DNA of 64,000 nucleotides, from contig CP021375.1 of NCBI GenBank assembly GCA_002600635.1, forward strand, positions 149,274-213,273, written 5' to 3'. The notes below the pieces were generated by a model. The model saw only the letters and a list, made by a program, of their open reading frames with translations. It made no database searches and had not been told where the DNA came from. Shown here piece by piece: positions 36,504-44,704 of the stretch; position 1 is the stretch's first letter, and every line of letters begins with the position of its first letter. Origin of the DNA: Rhizobium sp. ACO-34A (GTDB lineage Bacteria > Pseudomonadota > Alphaproteobacteria > Rhizobiales > Rhizobiaceae). The position numbers and the translations under genes were made by a program.

Positions 36504-36990
36504 TCACCAACGTTCAAATTGCACGATACGCCGCCGCGATAGCTCGAGGTTCGACGCTGGCAACAGCTGCGACAGTTGATAGGCATCCGCGCTCGTCCCG
36601 TAGCCAAGCACTACCGCTAGTGGCCGCGCCCCACGACGCTGAGCGTGTTCGAGCGTCTCGAGTATGACCACGCCCGCTCCCTCTCCCATCACGAAGCCGT
36701 CCCGGTCGCGGTCAAAGGGGCGCGACGCTCGCTCAGGGGAGCCGTTGAAGCCCGTGGAGAGGCTGCGCGCGGCGGCGGACCCGCCGAGCGAAACGCGGTT
36801 GATGCAAGCCTCGGCTCCGCCGCAAACCGCGACGTCCGCCTCGCCGGAGCGCAGAAGCCGCATGCCGTCGCCGATCGCCTGGACGCTCGCCGCGCGGGCC
36901 GTGATCCGCCAGCAAGCCCGTTGGCGATGGATCGTGGCATTGGACGGCTGATCGCCCGATAGAAGCTCGGTCGTCCAATTCACCGAGGCC
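36504..36990 (-). pseudogene. FabF-type ketosynthase, internal fragment (inverted)
   Basis: Minus-strand reading shows the middle of a beta-ketoacyl-ACP synthase II: SVQAIGDGMRLLRSGEADVA, CGGAEACINRV, FDRDRDGFVMGEGAGVVILE and GYGTSADAY. The N-terminal part is missing and the region that should hold the active-site Cys (a TACA-type motif before SVQAIGDG) has been deleted, so it cannot be active. After GYGTSADAY the sequence departs from the family. The expected continuation, DHLTAGAPDGDGARRA, is found on the opposite strand at 39.2 kb. Confidence 0.8.
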
Positions 36991-37008
36991 GGCGTCACGC
37001 CAGTTTTA

Positions 37009-37062
37009 GGTTGCAAAGTTAAACCGAATGGGCATATATCGAAATGGTTTCAAAGTTAAACC
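37009..37062. promoter_or_regulatory. Two 17-bp HxlR-type operators before the OYE operon
   Basis: GGTTGCAAAGTTAAACC (37009-37025) and GGTTTCAAAGTTAAACC (37046-37062), identical except at one position. They lie 29-82 bp upstream of the ATG at 37091. Confidence 0.65.
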
Positions 37063-37090
37063 AATATCCGATGTTCCATGGAGAAGACCG

Positions 37091-37810
37091 ATGAGTGACC
37101 TTTTGGACCTGGCCATCGCGGCACATGGTGGCCAGCAGCGCTGGGATGAACTTAGTGAACTGAGGGCGCACGCGAACGTTGGCGGCGCAGTCTGGCAGGT
37201 GAAGGGCTGGCCGGACGCTTACGCGGACATACACGCGACCATAAACACGAAACAGGCTCACACGGAGTTCGCGCCGTTCCTGAAGGAGGGGCAATACTGC
37301 GTGTGGGAACCGGCTCAGACGTCGGTGGCATCTGACAGCGGCGAGTTCCTCAGCAAGCTTGAAGAGCCTCGTGCATCATTTGCCGGACATTCATTGATGA
37401 CCCAGTGGAACGAGCAACAGCTCGTCTATTTCACTGGCTACGCTATGTGGACCTATCTGACCACTCCATTTCTGTTCGCAATGCCCGGGTTCGAAAGTCG
37501 CGAGGTTGAGCCGTGGGATGAAGGGGAGGAGACTTGGCGAAGGCTGAAGGTTACCTTTCCGGCCTCCGTGCCAAGCCATTCGAAGGAGCAGACTTTTTAT
37601 TTTGGCGGTGACGGCCTCCTGCGACGACACGACTACAGCGTCGAGATCATGGGCGGGACTGCCAGTGCTAATTATGCGACCGAGCACAAGGAGTTCGGCG
37701 GTATCGTCTTTCCGACAAAGCGCCGGGTCTATTCAACCGGGCCGGACAACCGCCCGAACCTTGAACGGGTAGCCGTGTCAATTGATCTTCTCAACATTGA
37801 AGTTGCTTAA
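37091..37810 (+). CDS. Hypothetical protein cotranscribed with Old Yellow Enzyme
   Basis: A 239-residue soluble protein with no signal peptide. It begins with SDLLDLAIAAHGGQQRWDEL, and has many aromatic residues and beta-type segments (TFYFGGDGLLRRHDYSVEI), as in lipocalin-like or outer-membrane-lipoprotein-carrier-like folds; I do not assign one. ATG at 37091 follows GGAGAAGACCG. It ends 10 bp before the Old Yellow Enzyme start and shares its promoter with two HxlR-type operators. Confidence 0.75.
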   Translation: MSDLLDLAIAAHGGQQRWDELSELRAHANVGGAVWQVKGWPDAYADIHATINTKQAHTEFAPFLKEGQYCVWEPAQTSVASDSGEFLSKLEEPRASFAGHSLMTQWNEQQLVYFTGYAMWTYLTTPFLFAMPGFESREVEPWDEGEETWRRLKVTFPASVPSHSKEQTFYFGGDGLLRRHDYSVEIMGGTASANYATEHKEFGGIVFPTKRRVYSTGPDNRPNLERVAVSIDLLNIEVA

Positions 37811-37820
37811 GGGGGGTGGC

Positions 37821-38924
37821 ATGGATACGATCTCACTCATTTCTCCCTTGCGTCTTGGCGCCTTCGATCTGAGACATCGCGTCGTCATGGCGCCACTTAC
37901 CCGCATGCGCGCCGAAACGCCGACTAATGCGGCCCACGCGCTGACTGCGGATTACTACGGTCAGCGTTCCACCGAGGGTGGACTGATTATCGCCGAGGGA
38001 TCACAAGTTATGCCAACGGGGCAGGGCTATCCCGCTACGCCCGGCATTTACTCGGACGCGCAAATTGAAGGCTGGATGCGTGTAACAAGTGCCGTCCATG
38101 CGCGGGGCGGCGTCATATTTCTGCAGCTTTGGCACGTCGGTCGGATTTCCCATTCAAGCTTCCAGCCGAACGGTGCGCAGCCTGTAGCCCCATCTGCCGT
38201 GGCCGCGACCGGAGATCATTTTACAGCGTCATGGGCACAAGCGCCGTTCCAAACGCCCCGGGCTCTTAAAATCGATGAGATCCGCGGCATCATTGATGCC
38301 TACCGCAATGGGGCGCGGAATGCGCTCGCCGCGGGCTTCGACGGCGTGGAACTGCACGGCGCAAACGGCTACTTGATTGAGCAGTTTCTCCAATCGCGCA
38401 CAAACCGGCGTGACGATATTTACGGCGGCTCCATTTCCAATCGTACACGTTTGCTTCAGGAGGTCGTCGCAGCTTTGATCGAGACAGTGGGCTCTGCCCG
38501 AGTGGGGGTTCGTCTGTCTCCGTTCGGAACGACGAATGATAGCGGCGAGGAAGACCCTGTGCCGCTCTATCAGCACGCCATCGCTTCTCTGGCAGAACTT
38601 GGACCTGCCTATCTGCACCTGATCGAACCGAGGATCGAAGGCAGGCCTGGGGATGAGACACGGAGATGGAAGGACCGCGAGGTGCTTCGCAGGGCCTGGC
38701 CCGGTATTCTCATTGCCGCGGACGGATACGAGCCGCAGACGGCAGCGAGAGCCGTGTCCGGCGGCTTTGCTGACGCTGTCGCGTTCGGGCGTTCATTTAT
38801 CGCAAATCCCGATCTGGTCGAGAGAATCAGGGTCGGCGCTCCCCTCAACCCTTGGGACCGATCCACCTTCTATGGGGGAGGTGAGGCCGGATACACGGAC
38901 TACCCGCGCCTGCAGATGGCCTAG
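37821..38924 (+). CDS. Old Yellow Enzyme family flavin oxidoreductase (NemA-like)
   Basis: A 367-residue FMN-dependent ene-reductase. N-terminal RVVMAPLTRMRA, the His/Asn active-site motif VELHGANGYLIEQFLQ, the conserved TNRRDDIYGGSISNRTR, and the phosphate-binding end DAVAFGRSFIANPDLV are all present. Such enzymes reduce activated C=C bonds of quinones, maleimides, enones and nitro compounds with NADPH. GGGGGTGGC precedes the ATG. Position and operators fit electrophile detoxification under HxlR control. Confidence 0.93.
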   Translation: MDTISLISPLRLGAFDLRHRVVMAPLTRMRAETPTNAAHALTADYYGQRSTEGGLIIAEGSQVMPTGQGYPATPGIYSDAQIEGWMRVTSAVHARGGVIFLQLWHVGRISHSSFQPNGAQPVAPSAVAATGDHFTASWAQAPFQTPRALKIDEIRGIIDAYRNGARNALAAGFDGVELHGANGYLIEQFLQSRTNRRDDIYGGSISNRTRLLQEVVAALIETVGSARVGVRLSPFGTTNDSGEEDPVPLYQHAIASLAELGPAYLHLIEPRIEGRPGDETRRWKDREVLRRAWPGILIAADGYEPQTAARAVSGGFADAVAFGRSFIANPDLVERIRVGAPLNPWDRSTFYGGGEAGYTDYPRLQMA

Positions 38925-39225
38925 GCAAACTAAAAGCGCAAGCCTCTCGCTCGAGGGGTAGAGCCTTGAACCCGCACTTCGTCACTATCAGGGCGAGGGT
39001 CCGGTAAGGGACCTATGACGCCCTCCTCGCACCCCATCGCCCCATGCCGACGACTGCGGGGCGTCTACATCAATGCTGGCCATGGCATGCTGAGATGGAC
39101 GCTTTCTTTGGGTTCGGCGAGGCGTAGCTGCGGATATGATCCACGCAGCTGAGATAGGTTAACACAACCCCCACACGACGGCAGAGGCATGGAACCATCG
39201 TTTGGCGCTCATAATTCCCGGATGA
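38925..39225. other. Gap between OYE and fabF remnant
   Basis: About 300 bp with no gene. CGCCCCATGC/GCGGGGCG near 39038-39063 may be a terminator. The right edge is where the fabF-like reading frame abruptly begins. Confidence 0.4.
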
Positions 39226-39689
39226 GACGAGCGGATCACCTGACCGCGGGAGCTCCGGACGGAGACGGCGCGCGCCGGGCGATGCAGCGGGCGCTCGATA
39301 TGGCCGGGCTGGCACCCGACCGGATCGGCTACCTCAACGCCCACGCCACCTCGACATCCGTCGGGGACGCGGGCGAACTGACCGCTATCAAAGCGATATT
39401 CGGATCGGTCGGGGGGCCTGCGATATCATCGACCAGGTCTGCGACGGGACACCTTCTTGGCGCGGCGGGCGGGCTCCAAGCCATCATAACGGCTCTCGCG
39501 CTTCGCGACGGCATTCTCCCTCCGACCCTGAATCTGGAAAATCCCGATCCGGCTGCTGAAGGACTAGATCTCATAGGCGGCCGTTCGCGCGAAAAAGCCG
39601 TCGAGTTCGCGCTGTCGAACGGGTTTGGGTTCGGCGGTGTCAACGCCAGCGTCGTGCTTGGACGGTGGGAACCATCGCTGGAAATCTAA
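39226..39689 (+). pseudogene. FabF-type ketosynthase, C-terminal fragment
   Basis: Plus-strand sequence encodes the last about 150 residues of a beta-ketoacyl-ACP synthase II: DHLTAGAPDGDGARRA, YLNAHATSTSVGD with the active-site His, STRSATGHLLGAAGG with the Lys/His region, and the ending SNGFGFGGVNASVVL. It lacks the N-terminal half with the catalytic Cys. The complementary middle portion lies inverted at 36.5-37.0 kb, so one fabF-like gene was split by a rearrangement. A start at 39189 would be fortuitous. Confidence 0.82.
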
Positions 39690-39703
39690 CCTGGAGGAAC
39701 AAA

Positions 39704-40885
39704 GTGGTTGAAGCAGTCATCATCGCGCCGGTCCGGACGGCGATCGGAAAGTTCGGCGGAAGCCTCACGGGCGTCTCTGCAGTGGAACTTGGAGCGGCGG
39801 CGATCCGGGAGACGCTGAACAGGGGCCAGCTAGACGCCGGGGACGTTGCCGCCGTGGTCATGGGAAACGTCGTGCAGGCTGGCAACCGCATGAACCCGGC
39901 GAGACAGGCGACGCTCCACAGCGGCCTCCACGTCACCACGCCGGCCGTCACGGTCAACCGCGTCTGCGGATCTGGTGCCGAGGCGATCGCCTCCGCCGTC
40001 AACCAGGTATGGCTGGGGCAAGGCAAGGCAATAGTCGCGGGAGGAATGGAGAACATGGATAGGGCTCCATACCTCCTTCCCGGCGCGAGAGCCGGACTTA
40101 GGATGGGAGACGCGCAGGTACTCGACAGCATGCTCCTCGATGGCCTCCACGACGCCTTTTCGGGGCAGCATTCGGGCTGGCATACCGAGGATGTCGCGCG
40201 GGATTGGCGGATCAGCCGCGAAGACCAGGACCGCTGGGCTCATAGGTCCCAGACACGCTTCAGCGAAGCGCAGGCCGCCGGAAAGTTCGCTCAGGAAATC
40301 GCTTCCGTCGAGGTGCAGTCGAAGGAGGGGGCTATCTGCTTCGCCAGCGACGAAACGCCCCGCCCGGACACGACCCTCGAAGGTCTGGCCAAATTGCGCC
40401 CCGTGTTCAGGCCCGGGGGCACCATCACCGCCGGCAACGCGCCGGGCCTGAATTCGGGTGCGGCGGCGATGATCGTCGCCGATCGCCAGTTCGCTGACGA
40501 CAGGGGCCTTGTACCGACAGCGAGGGTAGTAGCCCACGCCGTCTCTGCACTGAAGCCTGAAGAGTTTGCCCTCGCACCCGTCTTTGCCATCGGTCTCGCG
40601 CTGGAGCGCGCCGGATGGAGCCTGGCGGAAGTCGACCGCTTCGAGATCAACGAGGCCTATGCGGTCGTACCGATCGCAGTAGCGAAGTCGCTCGGATTAC
40701 CCGAGGATGTGGTCAACGTAGAAGGGGGCGCAGTCGCGCATGGCCACCCTATAGGAGCGACTGGCGCGATCCTGACGACCCGCCTGCTTCATTCGATGCA
40801 GCGCGACGGCTTGAAGCGGGGCGTCGTGTCGCTCTGCATCGGCGGCGGACAGGGAATCGCGATAGCCGCGGAGATGATTTCCTAG
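39704..40885 (+). CDS. Acetyl-CoA acetyltransferase (thiolase)
   Basis: A 393-residue thiolase of normal length. The nucleophile is C88 in NRVCGSGAEAI, with GGMENMDRAPYLLP, NEAYAV, GGAVAHGHPIGATGA and the second catalytic Cys in LCIGGGQGIA. It catalyses reversible condensation or cleavage of acyl-CoA. GTG at 39704 is chosen because GGAGG lies 7 bases upstream. It follows the fabF-like fragment by 14 bp, so both once formed an operon, perhaps for an acyl chain-building or degradation path. The promoter may have been lost in the rearrangement. Confidence 0.92.
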   Translation: MVEAVIIAPVRTAIGKFGGSLTGVSAVELGAAAIRETLNRGQLDAGDVAAVVMGNVVQAGNRMNPARQATLHSGLHVTTPAVTVNRVCGSGAEAIASAVNQVWLGQGKAIVAGGMENMDRAPYLLPGARAGLRMGDAQVLDSMLLDGLHDAFSGQHSGWHTEDVARDWRISREDQDRWAHRSQTRFSEAQAAGKFAQEIASVEVQSKEGAICFASDETPRPDTTLEGLAKLRPVFRPGGTITAGNAPGLNSGAAAMIVADRQFADDRGLVPTARVVAHAVSALKPEEFALAPVFAIGLALERAGWSLAEVDRFEINEAYAVVPIAVAKSLGLPEDVVNVEGGAVAHGHPIGATGAILTTRLLHSMQRDGLKRGVVSLCIGGGQGIAIAAEMIS

Positions 40886-41143
40886 GGCTTCACAAGGTAT
40901 GCTCCGCGATAATGTTGTCGGACTGCGGTTACGCGGCGAAGCGGCGCAACTAGCAAAGAGGCGCCAACGGCTCCGCTTCCCCGCCAATTAACAGTTGCTT
41001 CCCATCCCTCATTGACAGCCTCTTTGTCACCCCACACCAGGGCTGCAGATGTAACAGCTGTGTTCGTTGAGGGTCCGTCACCTATCGCTGTAGCGTGAGG
41101 TGGCGGACCAGTAAGCGACCAGAAGCACACGTCACAAGCCGGC

Positions 41144-41902
41144 TCAGCCAACCGCAACGGGTGCAGTTCTATGAGAATTCGAAGCAGTAGATTCGGAGGG
41201 CAATTGGTGCACCACAATGCGCGCGTGGTAGGGAACCCGATCGTAAAGGTCGATAACGTCCTGATTAAGCAACCTCACACATCCAGATGACATCGCTTTA
41301 CCGATCGATGTCCACTCGGGCGCGCCGTGCAGCCGATAAAGCGTATCTTCATTGTTTTTGAAAATATAAAGTGCGCGGGCTCCAAGAGGATTTTGTATAC
41401 CCGGCTCCATACCCCCATTCGCAACAGAGTATTGCGCAAGATGTGGCTGCCTCGCAATCATCTCTTCTGGAGGCTTCCATCGTGGCCAGGGCTGACGCCA
41501 GTGAATAACTCCCTCACCTTCCCATGCAAATCCGTCACGGCCTATCCCTACCCCGTACCGCATCGCGGTACCACCCGGCTCCACTAGATACAGAAACCGC
41601 TTCGGCGTATCGACGACCACCGTACCTGGTGCCTCCCCTGTTGGATCTGCCACGCGCTGACGTAGGTACGCTCGATCCATCTTTTGATACGGGATCGCCG
41701 GAATATGATGACCACCATCCTCAACAGGGCCGTATCTCTCCTGCAGTTCTGGATCAGTTTCTGGCTCGCGTGCCGGGGAATCGTTCTGAGTAACAGACAC
41801 CTTGTGTACTGAGGATGTGGCCGCACAACTTGTGAGGCTGACAGTCGTAGATAGCGAGGAGAACAGAAATGCCCGTCGCGACAATTGTATTCTGGGGGTC
41901 AT
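41144..41902 (-). CDS. L,D-transpeptidase (YkuD domain), exported
   Basis: A 252-residue protein. An N-terminal twin-arginine-like segment (QLSRRAFLFSSLST) leads into a hydrophobic stretch ending at LTSCAA, so it may be exported by Tat and lipidated at the Cys. The YkuD catalytic motif is HGAPEWTSIGKAMSSGCVRL with the active Cys. It would make 3-3 peptidoglycan cross-links or attach proteins to peptidoglycan in the periplasm. ATG at 41902 is used; a longer frame is unsupported. Confidence 0.9.
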   Translation of the reverse strand: MTPRIQLSRRAFLFSSLSTTVSLTSCAATSSVHKVSVTQNDSPAREPETDPELQERYGPVEDGGHHIPAIPYQKMDRAYLRQRVADPTGEAPGTVVVDTPKRFLYLVEPGGTAMRYGVGIGRDGFAWEGEGVIHWRQPWPRWKPPEEMIARQPHLAQYSVANGGMEPGIQNPLGARALYIFKNNEDTLYRLHGAPEWTSIGKAMSSGCVRLLNQDVIDLYDRVPYHARIVVHQLPSESTASNSHRTAPVAVG

Positions 41903-42040
41903 GTCTCGAAAAACTCTTATGATTGAAAACTGCTTTGCGCCCACCCGGGCCGGTGCATTACTTGCATCAAGAGAAGGGCAGAGGACGCTGGTCTCTCCCC
42001 GTCTCCATCGCTGTGAACAGATGCCGCCGTGACGGCGATT

Positions 42041-42763
42041 TTAGGCGGGCGACTTGCCTATAGAGCCGCCGCCATCCACGAAGAGCGTTTGCCCAGTGAC
42101 GAAGCCGGCGTCCTCAGACAAGAAGAATGCGATCGCCGCGGCGACTTCTTGGGGTTCTCCCAGCCGTCGAAGTGGGACCATCGATATGAAGCGTGCCTCA
42201 GCTTCGCTGCCAACTGGGCTGTTCTTTCTCAACATCTCAGTCCCGGTAGGACCTGGAGCGACCGTGTTGACGGTTATGTTGAAGGGTGCGAGTTCCAACC
42301 CCCAGATGCGCGTGAACGCGGCGTACGCAGCCTTTGAGCCGGCATAACCTGTACGGTCACGAACTCCAAGAACAGTCAGACTTGACACGTTGACGACGCG
42401 CCCCCAGCGTTTCGCCTTCATGGCCGGAAGAGCCGCTTGTACCGCCTGCACAGAGGGTGTCAGATTACGCCGAAATGATTCCTCCAGATCGTCTATGTTA
42501 ATCTCGCCAATGGCACCTAACTTGATGTAGCCGACATTGTTAACGACGCCGTCAAAATCGTAGTTCTTCGCCAGCGTCGCCAACGCCTCGTCTGTTGCAG
42601 CGCGGTCAGCGAGGTCAACAGACACTAGTGTGCCCGGAAAGCCTTTATCTGTGGCATCGCGAGCAATACCGACAATGTGATGACCCTCGCGCGCCAGCCT
42701 TTCAGATAGCGCGCGCCCTATTCCCTTGCTCGCGCCAGTGATGAGGAATGTTTTCTTCGTCAT
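42041..42763 (-). CDS. Short-chain dehydrogenase/reductase
   Basis: A 240-residue SDR: TGASKGIGRALSERLA cofactor motif, NNVG (in place of NNAG), VVNVSSLTVLG, YAGSKAAYAAF with Tyr and Lys, and a typical end TGQTLFVDGGGS. CAAGGAGAAACAATG sets the start at 42763. It diverges from the TetR-type regulator at 43186, a common regulator-target arrangement. The remnant of a second enzyme gene lies between them. Confidence 0.9.
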   Translation of the reverse strand: MTKKTFLITGASKGIGRALSERLAREGHHIVGIARDATDKGFPGTLVSVDLADRAATDEALATLAKNYDFDGVVNNVGYIKLGAIGEINIDDLEESFRRNLTPSVQAVQAALPAMKAKRWGRVVNVSSLTVLGVRDRTGYAGSKAAYAAFTRIWGLELAPFNITVNTVAPGPTGTEMLRKNSPVGSEAEARFISMVPLRRLGEPQEVAAAIAFFLSEDAGFVTGQTLFVDGGGSIGKSPA

Positions 42764-42911
42764 TGTTTCTCCTTGGCATTCATCGCTGCTATCATAATGG
42801 ATCATATGCTCCAGAATTTAAAGAAACAATACAATCTTGCTCCCCAAGCTCATTCTTTCGAAGGCGATAAGGGATAGCAGGTTTGCGCTTTACGCGGCTC
42901 AGCGGGTCAGG

Positions 42912-43085
42912 CTATGGGATGCGCAACGTTCCGATCCGTTCGATCTCGATCTCGTAGATGTCACTTGGCTTCATGTAGAGCGGCGATTCGTGGGACATGC
43001 CCACTCCGCCGGCGTTCCGGTGACGATCAAGTCGCCCGGCTCGAGTGTCATCACCTCGCAATGGCGGGAACAGGGCGTCCCGGGA
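42912..43085 (-). pseudogene. FAH-family hydrolase, C-terminal remnant with frameshift
   Basis: Minus-strand reading gives EVMTLEPGDLIVTGTPA and is then shifted one base into GVGMSHESPLYMKPSDIYEI, ending ERIGTLRIP and TAG at 42914-42912. This is the typical C-terminus of fumarylacetoacetate-hydrolase-type enzymes. The first about 200 residues are missing and a one-base shift interrupts what remains, so it is non-functional. Confidence 0.75.
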
Positions 43086-43185
43086 TGAGCCAACTGCACT
43101 GTTTGTAAATCCCAGCAGACCGCTCTAAATATCAGCATTCCGTGTGTGTGCGTGCCGTAAGGGTACGACAATGAGAGTTGTAGGT

Positions 43186-43806
43186 ATGGCGCGATTGAGA
43201 GAGTTTGACGAGGATAAAGTCTTGATTGCTGCGGCGGACGCTTTCTGGTCCAGAGGCTACGAGGCAACCACAACCCGTGATCTGACTGAGGCGACAGGCT
43301 TGTCCCATAGCAGCCTCTATGCTGCATATGGCGACAAGCGGGGAATTTTCCTGCAAGCGCTAGATCATTATCTGGAGCGCATCCTCAGAGAACGAATTCG
43401 CAGGCTAGAGACGACGCTACCGCCTCGGGATGCCATTTCGGGCTTCTTTGATGAAATCATCGACCGGTCGCTTGCTGATGCCCAGCACCGTGGTTGCCTC
43501 CTCGTTAATTCCGCTCTGGAAGCTACGCCTGAAGACCCGGAGATCCAGAAGCGTGTCGCGTCCGAGACACTCCTGATCGAGAACTTTTTCTTGCGCTGTA
43601 TTGCTGCTGGTCAGAAGGCCGGTGACGTACCCCGTGATCATCCCGCTCTGCAATACGCTCGTCAATTTCTCGCGGTCTTGCTCGGCCTGCGTGTCTTGGC
43701 AAGAGTGCGTCCAGATAAGTCCCTGCTCTTGGATTTAGTTAGGCCGGCTTTATCGTCGATCGGTGTCAATAGGGCGCAGCGGCGAGGGCTCTGTGAACTG
43801 AAGTGA
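43186..43806 (+). CDS. TetR-family regulator
   Basis: A 206-residue TetR protein starting MARLREFDEDKVL, the usual N-terminus. The HTH is at about residues 25-50: TTTRDLTEATGLSHSSLYAAYGDKRGIF. The C-terminal ligand domain (LVNSALEATPEDPEI, then RQFLAVLLGLRVLARV) resembles the common AcrR/NemR-like class. Upstream ATGs at 43144 and 43171 are in frame but give atypical N-termini. Its likely target is the divergent SDR gene. Confidence 0.88.
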   Translation: MARLREFDEDKVLIAAADAFWSRGYEATTTRDLTEATGLSHSSLYAAYGDKRGIFLQALDHYLERILRERIRRLETTLPPRDAISGFFDEIIDRSLADAQHRGCLLVNSALEATPEDPEIQKRVASETLLIENFFLRCIAAGQKAGDVPRDHPALQYARQFLAVLLGLRVLARVRPDKSLLLDLVRPALSSIGVNRAQRRGLCELK

Positions 43807-44076
43807 AGATCTGACTCCTTCGGTGTTTCCACTCACTCATCGCCTTTACGATTTGCGGTTTCGTTTGTGCAAAGCGTCTCCAGCCTTCTGCAGAAGGCCG
43901 GAAACGCTATAGGGTAGACGATCAATGAAATAAACCACGGCGCCAGGGCATTCAGCCGTACTTCTGCCGCTTCCAATAAGCCGTCGGATAGATCTCGGCG
44001 CGATAGCTAATGGCCAGAACAGCGGCTGTCGGTGCCCATCGAGCTATCTTGCCTGAGCCTACGCGGTCAGGCGGGT
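43807..44076. other. Gap with possible decayed coding sequence
   Basis: On the minus strand, 43952-44070 reads as a protein-like tail (KIARWAPTAAVLAISYRAEIY) ending in TGA, with no start; it may be a remnant. Otherwise nothing is seen. Confidence 0.25.
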
Positions 44077-44478
44077 TTATGAACTTGCCCCTGCTGGTTC
44101 CAACTGCAGCTCGCCGCGCCCGAATGAAAAATTCTCCCTTGGTACCGGGATGATCGCTATGAAAATGTCATCGGGAGATAACCCGACTGCCTCTACAACC
44201 AACTTATTGATGGTTGCCGCCAGTCGCTTCTTATTTTCTGACGGATGGTGCGGCCCTAACATCACCGACACAATGATGGCGCTTTCCGTGCGCTGCATAT
44301 CCATGTAGGTTGGATGCAGGTATAGTTCACCGTCAGCGTGCTCAGTGATTGCGATGAATCTGTCTTCCTGCGGAAGGTTGAGCGCCTGCACGAGCGACTG
44401 ATTCAGTGCGTCGGCAAGTTTCCGCTTCTGATCTTTCGTAAACCGGCCGCTCGGCAGTTGTGCGTTGAAGACTGGCAT
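44077..44478 (-). CDS. Tautomerase-family (4-oxalocrotonate tautomerase-like) protein
   Basis: A 133-residue protein starting MPVFNAQLPSGRF, so the catalytic Pro would be P2 after Met removal. Two beta-alpha-beta repeats are visible (KRKLADALNQSLVQALNL; KRLAATINKLVVEAVGLS), the layout of a fused 4-OT tandem. It would catalyse keto-enol tautomerisation or dehalogenation-type chemistry on small unsaturated acids. GAAAGGAAGAACC precedes the ATG. It follows the epoxide hydrolase gene on the same strand. Confidence 0.85.
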   Translation of the reverse strand: MPVFNAQLPSGRFTKDQKRKLADALNQSLVQALNLPQEDRFIAITEHADGELYLHPTYMDMQRTESAIIVSVMLGPHHPSENKKRLAATINKLVVEAVGLSPDDIFIAIIPVPRENFSFGRGELQLEPAGASS

Positions 44479-44704
44479 GGTTCTTCCTTTCGTTGGATAA
44501 CGGCGATTGCTCGCTGGGTGCACCTTTTGTTCAGATGCGGGGGAAACTGCGCGGTTTGTGTCGATTTCCTGCAAAATCCTTTTAGGAGTATGGATCTTGC
44601 TTTGGGGGTTTTGACAGCCTTCCCTGCGAAAGGCGCTGTCTTGATGGGCGCCTGAGGGGCCTGAAGAACACCCGTATGTCCTCGGCGAGCAGATCGGGCA
44701 CCTC

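Noticed and set aside
43952..44070. Protein-like tail KIARWAPTAAVLAISYRAEIY on the minus strand
   Set aside because: No start, only about 40 residues and no recognised family; recorded under the gap entry instead of as a gene.
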